64,000 nucleotides of DNA, taken from contig CAZAXX010000002.1 in the NCBI GenBank assembly GCA_964489265.1, positions 1 through 64,000 on the forward strand, written 5' to 3'. Source of the DNA: CAYRUP01 sp964489265 (GTDB taxonomy: Bacteria > Pseudomonadota > Gammaproteobacteria > DSM-16500). This document shows, in pieces, positions 60,252-64,000 of the stretch. Position 1 is the first letter of the stretch; each line of letters begins with the position of its first letter. Under the pieces are notes generated by a model, which was given only the letters and a program-made list of their open reading frames with translations, made no database searches and was not told the DNA's origin. Made by a program: the position numbers and the translations under genes.

Positions 60252-61490
60252 ATGAAAAAAAATTTATTTCTTTATGCTATTGTTTCGCTTTTTTTAATTT
60301 TTGAAATGGCAATCCAAGTATCGCCTAGCGTCATGGCCACTGATTTAATCCATGATTTGCATATCAGCGTATTTGGGCTTGGTATCATGTCTGGCATTTA
60401 TTTTTATTCCTACACTGCCATGCAAATTCCTTCCGGCTTATTGTTCGATCGATTTCATCCACGCATGATTATTACTATCGCCCTTCTATTTTGCGTAAGC
60501 GGAACATTTTTATTGTCGTTCGCTCAAAATATTTATACAGGATCACTGGCACGTTTGCTGATGGGTTTCGGATCCGCTTTCGCATTTGTCTCGGTTCTCG
60601 TTGTCACAGCAGAATTATTTGAATCCAAGTATTTTGCAACTATCACTGGCATCACCCAAATGCTTGCAGCAGTCGGTGCAATGTCAGGACAAATGCCGAT
60701 TAGTGTATTAGTTTCACATATCGGCTGGCGACACTCGTTACAATTTTTATCTTTACTCGGTTTATTGCTCGCATTGATTATTTGGGCATCCTTAAAATAT
60801 CAAAAAAATATTCGTGCACAGCATGCTTATTTAAAACCTTTGAAAAAAATACTTTCGCATCAACAAACATGGTACATCGCACTCTACGCTTGTTTATTAT
60901 GGGCACCGATGTCAAGCTTCGCTTCACTCTGGGGCGTCCCATTTTTAATGAAGACCCAACACATCAGCCAAATGAATGCTGCTTTTTTATGTTCTTTTAT
61001 GTGGATAGGTCTCGCGATCGCAAGTCCGTTGCAAGGAATATTATCCAACGTGTTACGTTATAAAATTATTGCGCTAGCTTTATTTGCGTTGATTGGCGCA
61101 ATTGCATTTTCTTTTGTACTTCTCGTTAATCTTCCGCCGTTGCTACTTGGATTTTGCATATTTCTTTCTGGCGCAGCTTGCGCTGGACAAGCACTGAGTT
61201 TTGCGCTGGTAAAAGAAAATAATAGTGATGAAGTAAAAGGTGCCGCCATTGCATTTAATAATATGGCTGTTGTGATTTCTGGCGCTTTATTTCAGCCGCT
61301 GATTGGCAAATGCATTGATCTTAATAATGTTGCCCAATTCAGAGATGGTTTGAGTATTTTATTATTTGCTTATCTTATTGCGTTTCTTGCTGCGTTATTT
61401 CTTATAAAAGAGCCCAACAAATCAGGTTCATTTTGGATGTTATTAAAAACTTTAATAACGAAACGCTCTGTGTTTCTCACGAATGCCTGA
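60252..61490 (+). CDS. MFS transporter
   Basis: A 412-residue, 12-helix major facilitator. Motif A is seen as GLLFDRFHPRMIIT and the amino end SPSVMATDLIHDLHISVFG is like the nitrate/sugar-phosphate and Legionella Pht-type subfamilies, with many aromatic residues in helix 1-2. Likely controlled by the adjacent TetR. The substrate is unknown; drug efflux or metabolite uptake are both possible. Confidence 0.87.
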   Translation: MKKNLFLYAIVSLFLIFEMAIQVSPSVMATDLIHDLHISVFGLGIMSGIYFYSYTAMQIPSGLLFDRFHPRMIITIALLFCVSGTFLLSFAQNIYTGSLARLLMGFGSAFAFVSVLVVTAELFESKYFATITGITQMLAAVGAMSGQMPISVLVSHIGWRHSLQFLSLLGLLLALIIWASLKYQKNIRAQHAYLKPLKKILSHQQTWYIALYACLLWAPMSSFASLWGVPFLMKTQHISQMNAAFLCSFMWIGLAIASPLQGILSNVLRYKIIALALFALIGAIAFSFVLLVNLPPLLLGFCIFLSGAACAGQALSFALVKENNSDEVKGAAIAFNNMAVVISGALFQPLIGKCIDLNNVAQFRDGLSILLFAYLIAFLAALFLIKEPNKSGSFWMLLKTLITKRSVFLTNA

Positions 61491-61513
61491 GGATGAATTT
61501 CTTCCTCTGGTCT

Positions 61514-62713
61514 TCATAGTTTTGAACCTCTCGCCATGAATTGATCTGGCGTATTTTTTTCTTCTTCGAATAATAATGTTAAAGAATCCAATGTATCTTC
61601 CATTGGATTAGTTTTCATTTTATAAATGAAAGGATAATCCAGCGGCTTCAAAATATGATATTGCGCATTAAAACTTTTTAAAATATTCATATTGGTTCGT
61701 CTATAATGCCAATAATCATTGAGATAGACTTCTATCTCTGAACCCTTGTAGACTTTACCTGACCACGGATCGCAAACAACCACATTTTGATTCCAGTCTT
61801 TGTAATTCATTGAAGCATTTTCAGAAATTCCAATGACTACAAAATAATGATTGCCATTTTCAATATGAATAACTACTAGCGGTATATTTGGTAAAAGCCT
61901 TTTAGCAAATAGAGCAGCAATCCGAGAGAGTTCAGAACAATTTCCCACATGAGTCTGCATCGCACTGTCTAAAAGAATTTTTCGTTTGCCTGCGTCTTTT
62001 TCCTCATCATTCATTGATTGATCATTGCTAATTACATCAAACTTAGCCTTATTTTCAGCACGCATATCATTAATCCGTTTATCGAGAATCTTTTTTGATT
62101 TTTGATCCCAGTTATTCGTACTGAAATGAGTACCACTTAGCTTGATGAGCTCACGCGCTCTATTTATTGCATAACAAGCGAGTCTGAAATGTAACTCGAG
62201 CTGAATATTTATTCCCGGATAGCGTGCCAATACATCTCGAATATTAACCTTGTCTGTTAACTTAGGATCAGTCTCTGGATAAGTGATATCTTCTACTAAT
62301 TTAAAATAGGAAGCTGTTTTATAGGTATTTTTCTTTAATAATTTTAACGGCATTTTTCCAGCACGATTTACTTTTTTTGCAACAGTTGGTGCCGTCGGGC
62401 CCAATTTTTTTATTATTAATGCAGTTGTTTCTTCTGGATGCGAGCGAGCTGAACAATGTAATGGTGTATCATCTTCGTTATTTGCTTGCTGAATCAATCT
62501 AAGCGCTTTATCTATAGTGATTGCCTCAAGCACAGCAGCAACGACTTCTGTTGTGCCGAACCTGACTGCCAGATGCAAAAAATTATTTTTGTCATATCTA
62601 TCTCGATAATCAAGCAACCGAGGTTCTTTTTTAAGATATTTTTTTACTGTTACCACGTCATGATCATAAAACGCTTGTAGTAACATCGGATAACTAATCT
62701 GACGTGGCTTCAT
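61514..62713 (-). CDS. Ankyrin-repeat protein with Cys-His-Asp hydrolase-like domain
   Basis: A 399-residue protein. Residues about 8-130 form three ankyrin repeats (NNFLHLAVRFGTTEVV, DTPLHCSARSHPEETT, MPLKLL). After a helical linker, about 170-330 has a possible catalytic triad: GNCSELS (Cys259), GNHYFVVIG (His289) and VCDPWSG (Asp315), the order and spacing of papain/transglutaminase-like cysteine hydrolases used by bacterial effectors. No signal peptide is present. The C-terminal 60 residues are acidic. It could be a host-directed protease, deamidase or transglutaminase. The stop is directly followed by an enoyl-CoA hydratase. Confidence 0.8.
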   Translation of the reverse strand: MKPRQISYPMLLQAFYDHDVVTVKKYLKKEPRLLDYRDRYDKNNFLHLAVRFGTTEVVAAVLEAITIDKALRLIQQANNEDDTPLHCSARSHPEETTALIIKKLGPTAPTVAKKVNRAGKMPLKLLKKNTYKTASYFKLVEDITYPETDPKLTDKVNIRDVLARYPGINIQLELHFRLACYAINRARELIKLSGTHFSTNNWDQKSKKILDKRINDMRAENKAKFDVISNDQSMNDEEKDAGKRKILLDSAMQTHVGNCSELSRIAALFAKRLLPNIPLVVIHIENGNHYFVVIGISENASMNYKDWNQNVVVCDPWSGKVYKGSEIEVYLNDYWHYRRTNMNILKSFNAQYHILKPLDYPFIYKMKTNPMEDTLDSLTLLFEEEKNTPDQFMARGSKL

Positions 62714-63499
62714 TTATTTTCCTATAAACTCTGGTTTGGTTTTTTTTATAAACCCGGTAATTCCAGCTTTAAAATCAGCTGTCGCAGAACACGCTGCAAA
62801 AGCTCTACCTTCGCGTTCCAACTGACCTTCTAAACTTAATTGCCAAGTTTCATTTACTAAACGTTTAATCTCTGCATACGATTGAGCTGGACCTTGCGTT
62901 AATCGTTTTAAGATACGCGCCGTTTCTTCTGATAATTTTTCATCTGTCGTCACCCAATTAATTAATCCGTGTTTTTCCGCTGTTTTTGCATCAAAAATAT
63001 CGGATAACAACATCCATTCCATTGCTTTTTTAGTGCCTACCAAACGCGGTAAATTATAAGAAGCACCGCCATCGGGACTCGCACCAATACCTGAATAAGC
63101 CATCGTAAATTTAGTATTTTCAGAAGCGATCACCAAATCACAAGCCATCATTAAACTCATGCCAACACCGGCCACTGAACCATGCACACTGGCAACCACG
63201 GGTTTCGACATATGCATTAAATTTAAAATCGCAGCATTTAAATTTCTCGCGATGTCCATCACACAGCCAGGCATTGCATCGAGTGACTGGTGAAAAAATT
63301 GAATATCACCGCCCGCCATAAACAAAGCGCCTGCTCCGTTTAACAAAACAGTTTTTACTGCAGCATCATCGCGCACGAGATCAGTGATTTTTTTTAATTC
63401 TTCTCCCATCACATCATTAAACGCATTCATTGCAGTTGGACGATTAAACGAAATTGTTGCAACTGCATCTTTCACTGAAAATAATAAAGTTTTTGTCAT
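62714..63499 (-). CDS. Enoyl-CoA hydratase/isomerase family protein
   Basis: A 261-residue crotonase-fold enzyme. It has the oxyanion-hole segments FNRPTAMNAFND and ALFMAGGDIQFF, then SVHGSVAGVGMSLMMACD and GIGASPDGGASYNLPR. The second catalytic Glu of true hydratases is replaced (ASPDGG), as in several PaaG-like isomerases, so the exact reaction is open. I start at ATG 63499 (AAGGAA upstream) rather than 63529. It lies between the ankyrin gene and an orphan membrane protein. Confidence 0.88.
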   Translation of the reverse strand: MTKTLLFSVKDAVATISFNRPTAMNAFNDVMGEELKKITDLVRDDAAVKTVLLNGAGALFMAGGDIQFFHQSLDAMPGCVMDIARNLNAAILNLMHMSKPVVASVHGSVAGVGMSLMMACDLVIASENTKFTMAYSGIGASPDGGASYNLPRLVGTKKAMEWMLLSDIFDAKTAEKHGLINWVTTDEKLSEETARILKRLTQGPAQSYAEIKRLVNETWQLSLEGQLEREGRAFAACSATADFKAGITGFIKKTKPEFIGK

Positions 63500-63525
63500 T
63501 GAGTGGATTCCTTTTCGAGTTAAAT

Positions 63526-64000
63526 TCATTTTTTCAAATTAGGTGAAGCAGAGACAGCAGCGTGGGCTGGAATTTTATTTGTGTTTTCAGTTTGTTCCGA
63601 AGCTGTCTTAAACATGCGAGCTTTTTCTGTGCTGGCATAACTGCAAAGAGAACTGACTAATACTCGCAGTTTTTCTTCAGCCATTGCAACAACTTGCCCT
63701 GCATGTTTATCTACCGTAGGGAAAAGCGTATAGATTGCAGCTGAGAGTGCCGTTGAGGTTCCAAATCCACGCGTGATAACGCGGGGACCTTCTTTTTCAA
63801 AAAGATCACGAGCGACCGTCATGAACTTAGGCGCAGTATACGTGTATGGATCAACCCGAAATGCTTGATTCGCTCCCACAACACTTAATGCATTTGTAAC
63901 ACCGCCAACCACAACAGCTGAGACACCGATTCCAAGCACCCAACTCATATCAATACCAGAATAAACTGGCAAGCTCCCTGCAAACATCGCAGCAATTTGG
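63526..64000 (-). CDS. Partial protein, mitochondrial-carrier-like in pattern (tentative)
   Basis: The visible 158 residues are the C-terminal part; the frame is open to the window edge and the N-terminus lies beyond it. There are hydrophobic helices near the start (WVLGIGVSAVVVGGVTNAL) and middle, and the sequence TNALSVVGANQ .. FMTVARDLFEKEGPRVITRGFG follows the SLC25 carrier repeat (xNPxxxxxxQ, then EGxxxxxRGF). The canonical P-x-D/E-x-x-K/R is not conserved. Legionella LncP is a secreted carrier of this family, so it is worth a check. The tail is polar (ASEQTENTNKIPAH). Confidence 0.4.
   Translation of the reverse strand, partial: QIAAMFAGSLPVYSGIDMSWVLGIGVSAVVVGGVTNALSVVGANQAFRVDPYTYTAPKFMTVARDLFEKEGPRVITRGFGTSTALSAAIYTLFPTVDKHAGQVVAMAEEKLRVLVSSLCSYASTEKARMFKTASEQTENTNKIPAHAAVSASPNLKK

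Overview
The window looks like a chromosome segment from an AT-rich gammaproteobacterium of the Legionellales/Coxiellaceae type, probably host-associated. This is inferred from four things. The housekeeping order rplU-rpmA-obgE / rpsT / murJ-ribF-ileS-lspA is gammaproteobacterial. There are many eukaryotic-like proteins (a Ser/Thr kinase, ankyrin, TPR and WD40-type proteins, a possible mitochondrial-carrier-like protein). A small membrane protein resembles Dot/Icm components. Several interspersed palindromic repeat families are present. The species cannot be named from sequence alone. Two 10-N gaps (2395-2404 and 44676-44685) show this is a draft assembly.

Layout. 0.06-12.2 kb is the conserved core: an IcmD-sized membrane protein, an alpha/beta hydrolase, lspA, ileS, ribF, an orphan gene, murJ (carrying an in-frame amber codon), rpsT, obgE, rpmA, rplU, ispB and tRNA-Pro(CGG). 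12.2-15 kb follows the tRNA and carries a DUF6680-like protein and a DarT/DarG ADP-ribosylation toxin-antitoxin pair. 15.2-42.2 kb is an accessory region of mostly orphan proteins. Besides the hypotheticals it holds a broken RelE-type toxin beside an intact XRE antitoxin, an intact ParD/RelE pair, a TPR protein, secreted beta-propeller and serine-hydrolase proteins, and a 1171-residue protein with a poly(A)-polymerase-like head. It also has a divergent Ser/Thr kinase, a lipoprotein and MltB.

42.3-64 kb mixes metabolism and accessory genes. In order these are an aldo/keto reductase, a Cys/His-rich secreted protein, a PEBP-family protein, an MFS / GT-C-like / SDR operon and a frameshifted S53 peptidase. 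Next come kynureninase with an aromatic amino-acid permease, a cyclase (KynB-like) gene, type II glutamine synthetase, an entericidin-like lipoprotein and a dimethylglycine-dehydrogenase-like flavoprotein. The segment ends with TetR plus MFS, an ankyrin protein with a Cys-His-Asp hydrolase-like domain, an enoyl-CoA hydratase and a partial membrane protein at the edge.

How they fit together. The core supplies translation, ribosome assembly, cell-wall and prenyl-chain functions. The kynureninase/permease/cyclase group suggests uptake and recycling of tryptophan or host kynurenine. The eukaryotic-like proteins are candidate secreted effectors. Repeats sit in nearly every intergenic gap, supply the last codons of at least two genes and truncate others. 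Three genes (murJ, a RelE-like toxin, an S53 peptidase) carry single disabling lesions that are either real decay or draft errors. No rRNA, CRISPR array, intact transposase, prophage or replication origin was recognised.
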